Source of the DNA: Rugamonas rivuli
Lineage (GTDB): Bacteria; Pseudomonadota; Gammaproteobacteria; Burkholderiales; Burkholderiaceae_D
Length of the DNA: 64,000 nt
Reading direction: 5' to 3'
NCBI RefSeq assembly: GCF_009380165.1
Contig: NZ_WHUF01000001.1
Span: 434,001 to 498,000 of the forward strand
Part shown: positions 19,496-27,915 of the stretch, one piece after another
Layout of the letters: the number at the start of each line of letters is the position of its first letter
How positions within the stretch are numbered: the stretch's first letter is position 1
Position numbers and translations under genes: made by a program
The notes under the pieces: model-generated
The model's input: only the letters and a program-made list of their open reading frames with translations
Database searches by the model: none
What the model was told of the DNA's origin: nothing

Positions 19496-20935
19496 ATGCG
19501 ACGTCAACGTCAGGCCAAAATCGTGGCCACGCTCGGCCCGGCCAGCAGCAGCAAGGAAGCCATTCAGGCATTGTTCGAAGCGGGCGCCGATGTATTCCGT
19601 TTTAACTTCAGCCATGGCACCCATCAGGACCATCAGGCGCGCTGCAACATCGTGCGCGAGATCGAACGTACTGCCGGACGGCCGATCGCCATCCTGGCCG
19701 ATCTGCAGGGCCCCAAGCTGCGCGTGGGCCAGTTCGCGGAGGGTAAGGTAACGCTGGTCGCGGGCCAGGAGTTTGCCCTGGACCGCGATCCCGCGCCCGG
19801 CACGGCGCAGCGCGTGTGCCTGCCGCACCCGGAGCTGTTCGAAGTGATAGGCGCCGGCCAGTCGCTGCTGCTGGACGATGGCAAGCTGCGGTTGGCGGTG
19901 CTGGGCAACGAAGGCCGCGTGATCCGCACCCGCGTCGTCAATGGCGGTGTGCTGTCGGACCGCAAAGGCGTCAACGTGCCGGACGTGGTGCTGCCGATTC
20001 CCGCGCTGACGGAGAAGGACTTGCGAGACCTGGACTTCGCGCTGGAGATGGGCGCGGACTGGATCGCACTGTCCTTCGTGCAGCGGCCGGAGGATCTGGT
20101 ACAGGCCCGCGCCATCGTCGGCAACCGCGCGGCCTTGCTGGCCAAGCTGGAAAAGCCGGCGGCGCTGGATGCACTGGACGCTATCGTCGCCGTATCGGAC
20201 GCCATCATGGTGGCGCGTGGAGATCTGGGCGTGGAAGTGCCGCCGGAACGTGTTCCCGGCGTACAGAAGCGCATCCTGCGCGCCTGCCGCCTGCAAGGCA
20301 AACCGATTGTGATCGCCACGCAGATGCTGGAGTCGATGATATCGGCGCCGGTGCCGACGCGGGCGGAAGCCTCCGACGTCGCCAGCGCGATCTACGACGG
20401 TGCCGATGCGGTGATGCTGTCGGCGGAATCGGCCAGCGGCGCTTATCCGACGGAAGCGGTGTCGATCATGAATCGCATCATCTGCGAGGTGGAGAAGGAT
20501 CCGTTGTATCGCCAGATGATCGATGCCCAGAACCAGGCCCCTATGCCCAACAGCGGCGACGCGATCTGCTCGGCGCTGCGCGAAGTAACGCAGATTGTCG
20601 GCGCGGTGGCGACGGTGACTTACACCAGCTCCGGCCACACCAGCCTGCGCGCGGCGCGCGAGCGTCCGATGGCGCCCATCCTGAGCATCACGCCCAACCT
20701 GTCGACCGCGCGTCGCCTGGCGCTGGCGTGGGGTGTGCATTCGACGGTCAGCCCGGACGTGCGCAATGTCGACCGCATGGTGGCTGCGGCTTGCCAGGCA
20801 GCGTTGCGGGAAGGCTTCGGCCAGCCCGGCGACCAGATCGCGATCACGGCGGGTGTGCCGTTCGGCCAGCCGGGCAGCACCAACCTGCTGCGCATCGCGC
20901 AGATCTGGCCGACCGACGAACCGGCAGCGGCATGA
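19496..20935 (+). CDS. pyk: Pyruvate kinase
   Basis: A full-length pyruvate kinase of 479 residues. It starts MRRQRQAKIVATLGPASSS, has the active-site signature IMVARGDLGVEVPPERVPGV and the ATQMLESMI segment. It converts phosphoenolpyruvate and ADP to pyruvate and ATP. AAAAAGGAAC precedes the ATG. A pyk copy at the end of a gcl operon is known in several proteobacteria and closes the route from glyoxylate to pyruvate. Its TGA overlaps the urea transporter start (ATGA, 20932-20935). Confidence 0.96.
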   Translation: MRRQRQAKIVATLGPASSSKEAIQALFEAGADVFRFNFSHGTHQDHQARCNIVREIERTAGRPIAILADLQGPKLRVGQFAEGKVTLVAGQEFALDRDPAPGTAQRVCLPHPELFEVIGAGQSLLLDDGKLRLAVLGNEGRVIRTRVVNGGVLSDRKGVNVPDVVLPIPALTEKDLRDLDFALEMGADWIALSFVQRPEDLVQARAIVGNRAALLAKLEKPAALDALDAIVAVSDAIMVARGDLGVEVPPERVPGVQKRILRACRLQGKPIVIATQMLESMISAPVPTRAEASDVASAIYDGADAVMLSAESASGAYPTEAVSIMNRIICEVEKDPLYRQMIDAQNQAPMPNSGDAICSALREVTQIVGAVATVTYTSSGHTSLRAARERPMAPILSITPNLSTARRLALAWGVHSTVSPDVRNVDRMVAAACQAALREGFGQPGDQIAITAGVPFGQPGSTNLLRIAQIWPTDEPAAA

Positions 20936-21786
20936 TCCTGTCGTCGGTGCCTCGCGTTGCAGTGCCTTTGGTGCTGCAACGCCAGTTGACGGCGATAGGG
21001 CAGATCTACTTCCAGGATTCGCCGATATTCGGCACCGTGCTGCTGCTTTGCCTGTATCTGAGCGGGCCGGTGTTGGCATTGGGTTGTGTGTTTGGCGTTG
21101 GTAGCGCCGCGCTGGCGGCATGGGCGTTGAAGCTTCCCGCCGAGCGCCGTGATAACGGTTTATACGGTTACAACGGCGCGCTGGCCGGCGTCGGCCTGTG
21201 CGCCAGCTATCAGTTGGGTGGAACGCTGCTGCTATGGATCGCGGCGGCAGGCGCGCTGACGGTTGTGTTGACCTATGCCGCCGAACGTGCACGCATTCCG
21301 CCATTGACGCTGCCGTTTGTGTTGATGATGTGGCTCGCCGGCGTGGCGGGCGCGGGCTATGGCCTGCAAGGGGTCGCGCCGCCTGCGGGCGCTTGCGGCA
21401 CGAGTGCTGTCAGCTATCTGTTTTGCTCGATGGGGCAGGCGGTGTTCATCGGCGTCGCCCCGCTGGGCATGCTGCTGTGGGCCGCCATGGCTCGCCGCCG
21501 CTGGCATATGGCGATGTGGGGGCTATCCGGCGCTGCATTGTCCTGGTTGTCGATTGCGTTGGCAGGTCGGCTTTGGCCGGGTTCCGGCATCGAAGTCCAT
21601 GCCGCCGGCGCCGGCATCAACGGCACGCTGACCATGCTGGCGTTGAGCGCTAGTCAAACCCGCTGGCCGCTGCGCCTTGCGGGAGCAGCCCTCGGCATCG
21701 CGCTGTCCGTGGCCCTGGGAGACGCCGGTCTTGCGTACTTTACGCTGCCATTCATCCTGGCGACCTGGCTTGCACGGTGTCGTTGA
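20932..21786 (+). CDS. Urea transporter (UT family)
   Basis: A 284-residue integral membrane protein with about ten hydrophobic segments in two homologous halves. UT-family signatures include AIGQIYFQDSPIFG, GLYGYNGALAGVGL and LTLPFVLMMWL in the first half, and AGINGTLTMLAL with YFTLPFILATWL in the second. These proteins are passive urea channels. It is translationally coupled to pyk through ATGA. Urea is a co-product of allantoate breakdown, so a urea channel in the glyoxylate operon makes metabolic sense. Export or uptake cannot be told from sequence. Confidence 0.9.
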   Translation: MILSSVPRVAVPLVLQRQLTAIGQIYFQDSPIFGTVLLLCLYLSGPVLALGCVFGVGSAALAAWALKLPAERRDNGLYGYNGALAGVGLCASYQLGGTLLLWIAAAGALTVVLTYAAERARIPPLTLPFVLMMWLAGVAGAGYGLQGVAPPAGACGTSAVSYLFCSMGQAVFIGVAPLGMLLWAAMARRRWHMAMWGLSGAALSWLSIALAGRLWPGSGIEVHAAGAGINGTLTMLALSASQTRWPLRLAGAALGIALSVALGDAGLAYFTLPFILATWLARCR

Positions 21787-21826
21787 ATCGGATATTCTCG
21801 CGACACCATCCTCAATTCCCTTCACA

Positions 21827-22516
21827 TTGAACACTTCACGGACGACGTGGCATAAACTGCGAGGCGGTATCGACCTGTGTCTGCTGGAGTACGCTCTGGA
21901 GGACTTCAGCGTTGAAGCATTCAGTCAAACCGGTTTGCTGTTGCCCCCAACGATCTCGCACAGCGTGCCTAAACGGCAGGCCGAGTACTTCCACGGGCGG
22001 CTGGCCGCGCGTATCGCCCTGCGTGCCGCTGGCGCCATCGATGCCGACGTCTTGACCGGTGCGCAGCGCGAGCCGGTGTGGCCGGCCGGTATGACAGGCT
22101 CCATTACCCACCAGGGCCCGTACGCAGGGGCTGCGGTCATGCCCACAGACGCGGTCAACGGAATCGGTATCGACATTGAAGCCCCAATTTCGGACGACGC
22201 AAGAGAAGCGGTGGAGCAGATGGCCGTGACAGCAGGTGAGCTTGACGCGCTGCGCAGCGAAAGCGCGCTGCCCGATCCGGTCCTGCTGGCGCTCGCGTTC
22301 TCGGGGAAGGAGTCCTTTTACAAAGCACTCTTCTATCGAGTCGGCCGCTTCTTTGGTTTCGAGGCGGTCCAGTTGACTGGCCTGGACACTGAGCGCGGTG
22401 AACTGCACTTCGTTTGCCAGGCCGCGTTGACTCCTGAATGGCAGCAGGGCAGCAAGGGCGCTATCGCTTTTGAGTTCCTGCCGGATGGCGCAGTATTGAC
22501 CAGTTTTGTCTGGTAA
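21827..22516 (+). CDS. 4'-phosphopantetheinyl transferase, Sfp/EntD type
   Basis: A phosphopantetheinyl transferase of about 229 residues. Family motifs are KRQAEYFHGRLAAR, SITHQGPYAGAAV, GIGIDIEAP with the Mg-binding Asp, and FSGKESFYKALF. It would transfer phosphopantetheine from CoA to carrier proteins. The start is uncertain: no ATG lies between the transporter stop and the conserved region, so I use the TTG at 21827. A TTG at 21770 and an ATG at 21677 are in frame but overlap the urea transporter. It is the only such gene here and the obvious candidate to activate the NRPS carriers. Confidence 0.85.
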   Translation: MNTSRTTWHKLRGGIDLCLLEYALEDFSVEAFSQTGLLLPPTISHSVPKRQAEYFHGRLAARIALRAAGAIDADVLTGAQREPVWPAGMTGSITHQGPYAGAAVMPTDAVNGIGIDIEAPISDDAREAVEQMAVTAGELDALRSESALPDPVLLALAFSGKESFYKALFYRVGRFFGFEAVQLTGLDTERGELHFVCQAALTPEWQQGSKGAIAFEFLPDGAVLTSFVW

Positions 22517-22524
22517 CTCGCAAT

Positions 22525-23418
22525 CTAATTGGCATATTCGGTGAGCCCCTCGGCCAAGGCTGCGAAGGTGGTGGCGCAGGCCGGGTTGCTGCGCAGGTTT
22601 TCGTGCATGGCCAGCCAGGTGTCCATCGGGATGGTCAACAGGTCGGGTATTACGCGCACCAGCCGCGCATCGCGCTCGGCCAGCTTGACCTGGCAGATGC
22701 CGATTCCCAGCCCGGCGCGGATTGACGCCAGGTGTACCAGGTCGCTGTCGCTGCGCAGCGCGAAGGAAGCGTTCTGCAGGCCGCCCATCAGGTGCTGCAG
22801 CTTGCGCGTGAATGCCGTTTCGCGGTCGATGCCGATCAGGGCATGCTCCGCCATCTGCTCCCACGTTTGCGGCGTGCCGCGCCGTTTCAGGTAGTCCTTC
22901 CTTGCGTGGAAACCCAGTTCGATATTGCCGATACGGCGCGCGACCAGCACATCCTGCTCCGGGCGCTGCATGCGCACGGCGATGTCGGCGTCGCGCCGCA
23001 GCAGGTTTTCGATGCGGTTGGACGTCGCCAGCTCAATGGTGATGCCGGGATGCGCGCGCGTCAGCCGCGCCAGGATGGGCGGCAGCACTTCGACGCTGAC
23101 CACTTCACTCGCGGTGATCCTGACGGTACCCTTGATCTCCCCATGGCCCAGGCCTGAAGCCGCCCGTAGCAGGGCGGAGGAGGTGGCGGCCAGCGTCTCC
23201 GCGTACGACTGGAGCGCATAAGCCGCGTCGGTCGGGATAAAGCCGGACTGCGAGCGCGTGAACAGCGACAGCGACAGCGATTGCTCCAGCGCGTCGATAT
23301 GACGGCCGACCGTCGGCTGGGTCAAACCCAGCGCGCGGGCGGCGCCTGACAGCGAACCCTCCGTCAGTACAGACAGAAAGGATCGGTAGAGGTCCCAGTT
23401 CGGTTCATTTATGGTCAT
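22525..23418 (-). CDS. LysR-family regulator, divergent from an SDR gene
   Basis: A 297-residue LysR-type regulator. The helix-turn-helix region includes GSLSGAARALGLTQPTVGRH; the effector domain contains RITASEVVSVEVLPPIL and ADIAVRMQRPEQDVLVARR. This subgroup is commonly divergent from an oxidoreductase gene, as here. It converges with the phosphopantetheinyl transferase gene, 8 bp between stops. Target is probably the SDR gene and itself; effector unknown. Confidence 0.9.
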   Translation of the reverse strand: MTINEPNWDLYRSFLSVLTEGSLSGAARALGLTQPTVGRHIDALEQSLSLSLFTRSQSGFIPTDAAYALQSYAETLAATSSALLRAASGLGHGEIKGTVRITASEVVSVEVLPPILARLTRAHPGITIELATSNRIENLLRRDADIAVRMQRPEQDVLVARRIGNIELGFHARKDYLKRRGTPQTWEQMAEHALIGIDRETAFTRKLQHLMGGLQNASFALRSDSDLVHLASIRAGLGIGICQVKLAERDARLVRVIPDLLTIPMDTWLAMHENLRSNPACATTFAALAEGLTEYAN

Positions 23419-23428
23419 ACGAAATTGT

Positions 23429-23439
23429 ATAGCGGCTAT
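23429..23439. promoter_or_regulatory. Small palindrome between lysR and SDR genes
   Basis: ATAGC-G-GCTAT is a perfect 5-bp inverted repeat around one base in the 95-bp divergent gap. It could be part of a LysR operator. Short enough to be chance. Confidence 0.3.
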
Positions 23440-23513
23440 GCTGTTTTAGCTAATTTTCTTTTAATCCGGTTTGGGCGACACTGACTCCATCAACTCACCA
23501 AATGGAGAACGAA

Positions 23514-24464
23514 ATGAAAAAAACAGCACTGGTACTGGGCGCAACGGGCGGCATCGGCGGCGAAGTGGCTCGTCTTCTGGTGGCGCGTGGCTGGAATGTG
23601 AAGGCGCTGCACCGCGATCCGCAGCGCGCCGCCAAGCCTGGCGACGGCATGCAATGGCTGGCCGGCGACGCCATGAACCGCGACGACGTGGTCAATGCGG
23701 CACAAGGCACGCAGTTGATCGTCCATGCCGTGAATCCTCCCGGCTATCGCAACTGGGGTGCGCTGGTGGTGCCGATGATCGACAACAGCATCGCCGCCGC
23801 CCGCGCCAGCGGCGCCCGCATCCTGTTGCCGGGCACCGTCTACAACTACGGCCCGGATGCGTTCCCGATCATCGACGAGGAGTCGCCGCAGCGTCCCGTC
23901 ACCCGCAAAGGCGCGATCCGCGTCGAGCTGGAAGCCCGTCTGCAAGCCGCCGCTGCCGATGGCGTGCGCACGTTGATCGTGCGGGCAGGGGACTTCTTCG
24001 GCCCCAAGGTCGGCAACAGCTGGTTCTCCCAGGGCCTGGTCAAGCCGGGCAAGCCGCTGACGTCGATCAGCTATCCAGGCAGTGCGGGCGTCGGCCACCA
24101 ATGGGCCTATCTGCCGGATGTCGCCGAGACCATGGTGCGTTTGATCGAGAACGAGGACAAGCTGGAGACCTTCGCCCGCTTCCAGATGGAAGGGCACTGG
24201 GACGCCGACGGCACGCGGATGGTTGCCGCGATCGCCAACGCGGCCGGGAAGCCTGAACTGAAGGCCGGCGCATTCCCATGGTGGCTGATGGCGTTGGCCT
24301 CGCCATTCGTGGCCGTATTCCGCGAACTGCGCGAGATGCGCTACCTGTGGCAGCAACCGGTGCTGATGTCGAACAAGCGCCTGGTGCAGGTGCTCGGCGC
24401 CGAACCGCGTACGCCGCTCGACGTGGCCGTGAAGCGCACCTTGGCGGGCCTGGGCAATCTCTAA
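23514..24464 (+). CDS. NAD(P)-dependent epimerase/SDR-type oxidoreductase
   Basis: A 316-residue extended short-chain dehydrogenase. The N-terminal nucleotide motif is LGATGGIGGEVARLL, and GTVYNYGPDAFP carries the likely catalytic Tyr. The ATG at 23514 follows GGAG at 23504-23507; an earlier in-frame ATG at 23502 has no such site. Substrate unknown. Its stop overlaps the end of the convergent periplasmic protein gene by a few bases. Confidence 0.85.
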   Translation: MKKTALVLGATGGIGGEVARLLVARGWNVKALHRDPQRAAKPGDGMQWLAGDAMNRDDVVNAAQGTQLIVHAVNPPGYRNWGALVVPMIDNSIAAARASGARILLPGTVYNYGPDAFPIIDEESPQRPVTRKGAIRVELEARLQAAAADGVRTLIVRAGDFFGPKVGNSWFSQGLVKPGKPLTSISYPGSAGVGHQWAYLPDVAETMVRLIENEDKLETFARFQMEGHWDADGTRMVAAIANAAGKPELKAGAFPWWLMALASPFVAVFRELREMRYLWQQPVLMSNKRLVQVLGAEPRTPLDVAVKRTLAGLGNL

Positions 24465-25198
24465 GCGAGCTTGTACCTGGCCAGGATGCGCCGCGAAGTG
24501 CCGTCAGCATCCATGGCGGCTTTCGCGCGCTGGAACTGCTGGACGGTGGCGTCGTCGAAATCCAGCGAACCGGCCAGCCAGGCGGTGGTAGTGCGTACCT
24601 GCGGGCTGAGTCGAAAATCCTTCTGCACGGAGCGGCTGTTCAAGGAGTTTTGGATGATATTGCGCTCACCGAAGGCGGCATCGGCCATCCCGCCTATCAG
24701 GTAGCGATGGACGTCTTCGATGGAGTTGGCTTCGATGATGTTGTGGTAGCCAAGTTCCTGCAGAATCGCGGCCTGGGCCGCGCCGCGCATCAGCGCGATG
24801 CGGCGGCCTTTCATGTTCTCTGGATGCTCGATGTCGAACTTGCTGTTGTGCGCAGCCAGGAACAAGTAGTGCTCTTCATACAGGGGCGCCAGCCAGCGGA
24901 ACGTGGCTTCGCGCTCCGGTAGGCGGGTGACGGGGAAGATGGCGGTGACAGGCATGGACGTGGCGAGGAACAGCGCACGCTTCCAGGGTACGAACTCCAG
25001 CTTCAGGGCCATCTGCACCCGGTTGCATAGTTCGTCCACCAGTTCGCGCAACGCGCCTGGGTGCGTCCCGCCGTTCTCAATGACTAGCGGCGGGATGTGC
25101 GCGGTGAAGGCACGCAGTTGTGCCGCAGGAGCAGCGCGCGCCAGTCCCGCGCTGCATCCAAGCGCCATTGCCGCGCCCAATAGTGTTCTTCGTTCCAT
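24461..25198 (-). CDS. Periplasmic substrate-binding protein-like (SBP family 3)
   Basis: A 245-residue protein with an N-terminal signal (MERRTLLGAAMALGCSAGLA, cleavage near ARAAPA). The rest resembles amino-acid-type solute-binding proteins (SBP_bac_3), with PGALRELVDELCNRV and RRIALMRGAAQAAILQELGY. No ABC permease or ATPase lies nearby, so it may be an orphan binding protein or a sensor-like relative. The double arginine near the start could allow Tat export, but the motif is weak. Confidence 0.78.
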   Translation of the reverse strand: MERRTLLGAAMALGCSAGLARAAPAAQLRAFTAHIPPLVIENGGTHPGALRELVDELCNRVQMALKLEFVPWKRALFLATSMPVTAIFPVTRLPEREATFRWLAPLYEEHYLFLAAHNSKFDIEHPENMKGRRIALMRGAAQAAILQELGYHNIIEANSIEDVHRYLIGGMADAAFGERNIIQNSLNSRSVQKDFRLSPQVRTTTAWLAGSLDFDDATVQQFQRAKAAMDADGTSRRILARYKLA

Positions 25199-25261
25199 AG
25201 TGCGTTCAACAGATCAGCGCCAACTGCGCCGACCATATCGTAACCTATTTCCGCCGCCGGT

Positions 25262-26584
25262 TCAGTCCTGGCGCTGGTGGACTACCTTGCCTGCGGCGTA
25301 GGTGGCGGAGATGGAGCGGTCGTCGCCCAACATGGCAATGGCGAACAGCAGCTCTTCCACCGAATCGGTACGCTCCGTGCGGCGAGCCAGCAACGGCGTG
25401 GCCTTCGGATCGAGGACGATGAAGTCCGCTTCCGCGCCCGGTACGAAATTGCCGATGGTGCCTTCCAGCTGCATGGCGCGCGCGCCGCCCAGCGTGGCGA
25501 GGTAGAACATGCGCATCGCTTGCAGGTAAGTGCCGCCCATGCGGGCCACCTTGTAGGCTTCATTCATCGTCTGCAGCATCGAGAACGAGGTGCCGCCGCC
25601 GACGTCGGTGGCCAGCGACAGCGGTACTCGCTTCGCATCTGCACGTTCGAAGTCGAACAGGCCGCTGCCCAGGAACAGGTTGGAAGTAGGACAGATCGAG
25701 ATGGCGGACTGGGTTTCGCCCATGCGTGCGCGGTCGGTGTCGTCCAGCCAGATGCAGTGCGCGTACATCGAGCGCGGGCGCATCATGCCAAAATGGTCGT
25801 ACACGTCCATATAACTGCGGGCGTTCGGGAACAGCGACTTGACCCACGCCACTTCGTCGGTGTTCTCGGCCACGTGGGTTTGCAGGTAGGTGTCCGGATA
25901 GGCTTTGGCCAGTGCGCCGGCCAGCTCCAGCTGCGCTTCGGTGGACGTGGGCGCGAAGCGCGGCGTGATCGCGTACAGCTGGCGGCCACGCTTGTGCCAC
26001 TTCTTGATCAGCGCTTCGCTTTCGCGCGCGCCGCTTTCTGCGGTGTCCTGCAGGAAGTCGGGGCAGTTACGGTCCATCAGCACTTTGCCGGCGACCATGC
26101 GCAGGTTGCGCTTCTCGCTTTCGGTGAAGAAGGCGTCCACCGATTGTGGATGCACGGTGCAGTAGACCATGGCGGTGGTGGTGCCGCAGCGGGTCAGCTC
26201 GTCCAGGAAGAAGCTGGCGACGTTGGCCGCGTGTTCGGGGTCGGCGAATTTGCGCTCGGTCGGGAAGGTGTACTTTTCCAGCCATGGCAGCAGGCCCGGC
26301 GCTGGCGAGGCGATCATGTCGGTTTGCGGGTAGTGCACGTGGGTGTCGATAAAGCCGGGCATGATGATCTTGCCACGATAGTCGTGCAGCGGCGTACCTT
26401 GCGGCAGGAAGGCGATCAGCTGGCTGAAATCGCCGGCCAGGTGGACCTTGCCGTCGTTGACGATCAACAGGCCGTCTTCGTGCCACCAGCAGGCGTTGGT
26501 GGCGAAGGCCGGGTCGTCGCTGAAGTGCAGCAGGCTGGCGCGGTAAGCCTGGAAAGTGCCGGTCGGAGTGATGATGCTTGCCAT
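25262..26584 (-). CDS. guaD: Guanine deaminase
   Basis: A 440-residue amidohydrolase, the usual GuaD length, converting guanine to xanthine and ammonia. Metal-binding and family motifs are MPGFIDTHVHYPQ, CGTTTAMVYCTVHPQS, QTHVAENTDEV, YAHCIWLDDTD and LATDVGGGTSFSMLQTMNEA. It is on the same strand as and 228 bp downstream of xdhC, so it may be the last gene of the purine operon or have its own promoter in the gap. Its product feeds the adjacent xanthine dehydrogenase. Confidence 0.96.
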   Translation of the reverse strand: MASIITPTGTFQAYRASLLHFSDDPAFATNACWWHEDGLLIVNDGKVHLAGDFSQLIAFLPQGTPLHDYRGKIIMPGFIDTHVHYPQTDMIASPAPGLLPWLEKYTFPTERKFADPEHAANVASFFLDELTRCGTTTAMVYCTVHPQSVDAFFTESEKRNLRMVAGKVLMDRNCPDFLQDTAESGARESEALIKKWHKRGRQLYAITPRFAPTSTEAQLELAGALAKAYPDTYLQTHVAENTDEVAWVKSLFPNARSYMDVYDHFGMMRPRSMYAHCIWLDDTDRARMGETQSAISICPTSNLFLGSGLFDFERADAKRVPLSLATDVGGGTSFSMLQTMNEAYKVARMGGTYLQAMRMFYLATLGGARAMQLEGTIGNFVPGAEADFIVLDPKATPLLARRTERTDSVEELLFAIAMLGDDRSISATYAAGKVVHQRQD

Positions 26585-26812
26585 GATATTGATTCCTTGT
26601 TCCGTAGTGCGGACGCCAGTTGACGCGCGCGGCGATGCGGCGCGACTGACATGGTCGTCGGCGATGAAAGCGGGCGCACGGCGCCACGCCGGTTCTATAT
26701 GTGTTGGGGTGTTGCTAGCGCGTTGGCTAGACTAATGAGAGGCGATGGCGCGCTCCCGCCCCGGCGCTGCCGGAGAGTGAAGGCGCCTGGCGTGCAGGCA
26801 GTTGGAAGGACA

Positions 26813-27913
26813 TCAATTGGTGCATATTGTTTGCGTTTCCGATAATACGGCAGATGCAGATACGCTCATTTTAGCACCGATTTCCGCCGGCGCGGCGAGT
26901 GCGGCCGCTTCCCACACCTGCATCAACTGCGCCGCCACCGATACGGCGATCACCGCCGGCGCCTTGTCGCGGATGCCTGGCATGCCGATCGGGCAGGTCA
27001 TGTCCGCCATGCGCGCGACTGGAATGCCGCGTTCCTGCAGGCGGCGTTCGAAGGAGACGCGCTTGGTCGCGGAGCCGATCAGGCCAAACCAGGTGAAGTC
27101 GGTACGGCGCAGGATGTGCTCTGACAGCTGCTGGTCCAGCGCATGGCTATGCGTCAGCACCAGGAAGGAAGCGCCTGCCGGTGCTTCCTCGACCACCGCT
27201 TCCGGTGTATCGGTCGCTTCGACGCGCACATTGGCCGGCAGGACCGACGGGAACATGTCGTCGCGCTCGTCCACCCACACCACCTGGCATGGCAGCTCCG
27301 CCAGCGCACGCACGATGGCCGCGCCCACGTGGCCTGCGCCGAACAGGTACAGGCGCGGACGGTAGGGCAGGCAGGAGTCGATCAGCCAGCGCTTGCCGTG
27401 GTCGTCGATGCGCACCTTGCAGTCGATGCCGGGACCGGGGCGGGCCAGCATCGCGGGGCCGGGGCCGCTCAGGTGCAGGCCTGCGGCGTCATAGATAGCG
27501 GCCGGTTCGGCGCAGTCCAGCGGCACCAGGCGCCAGCTGTCCTGGCCTTCGCGCCAGCGGCGGGCCAGCGCGCCGAAATGTTCGCCTGCTTCCGGCATGA
27601 TGCGTTCGAAAGCCAGGTGCACCACGCCGCCGCAGCATTGGCCCAGGCTGGGACCGAGCGGGAAGCGTTCCAGCCGGCGCTCGGCGAGCAGTTCGCCAGG
27701 CGGCATCGCCAGCATTTCGCGGGCGATGTCGGTAGCGACCATTTCAAGGTGGCCCCCGCCGATGGTGTCGAAGGCGTGATACTGGGTGATGAGCATCTTG
27801 GCGCCGGGTTCACGCGGCGCGGAGCCGGCGACCTGCGCCACCGTCACCAGCACGCGTGGAACTGCTTTGCTGGCGGCCGCCGTCAGGGCGGTGAGATTGA
27901 ACGGAGTCGACAT
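26813..27913 (-). CDS. xdhC: Xanthine dehydrogenase accessory protein XdhC
   Basis: A 366-residue XdhC/CoxI-family protein that inserts the sulfurated molybdenum cofactor into xanthine dehydrogenase. The N-terminal part has GSAPREPGAKMLI, TIGGGHLEMVA and LGPSLGQCCGGVVHLAFE. The C-terminal Rossmann part has LYLFGAGHVGAAIVRALAEL and LVLTHSHALDQ. The ATG at 27913 lies 3 bp after the xdhB stop. It is longer than some XdhC proteins but has both expected domains. It is the last gene of the xdhABC set. Confidence 0.95.
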   Translation of the reverse strand: MSTPFNLTALTAAASKAVPRVLVTVAQVAGSAPREPGAKMLITQYHAFDTIGGGHLEMVATDIAREMLAMPPGELLAERRLERFPLGPSLGQCCGGVVHLAFERIMPEAGEHFGALARRWREGQDSWRLVPLDCAEPAAIYDAAGLHLSGPGPAMLARPGPGIDCKVRIDDHGKRWLIDSCLPYRPRLYLFGAGHVGAAIVRALAELPCQVVWVDERDDMFPSVLPANVRVEATDTPEAVVEEAPAGASFLVLTHSHALDQQLSEHILRRTDFTWFGLIGSATKRVSFERRLQERGIPVARMADMTCPIGMPGIRDKAPAVIAVSVAAQLMQVWEAAALAAPAEIGAKMSVSASAVLSETQTICTN

Positions 27914-27915
27914 GC

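Noticed and set aside
19397..21304. A 635-codon open frame on the minus strand
   Set aside because: It lies antisense to pyk and the urea transporter and shows no family motif.
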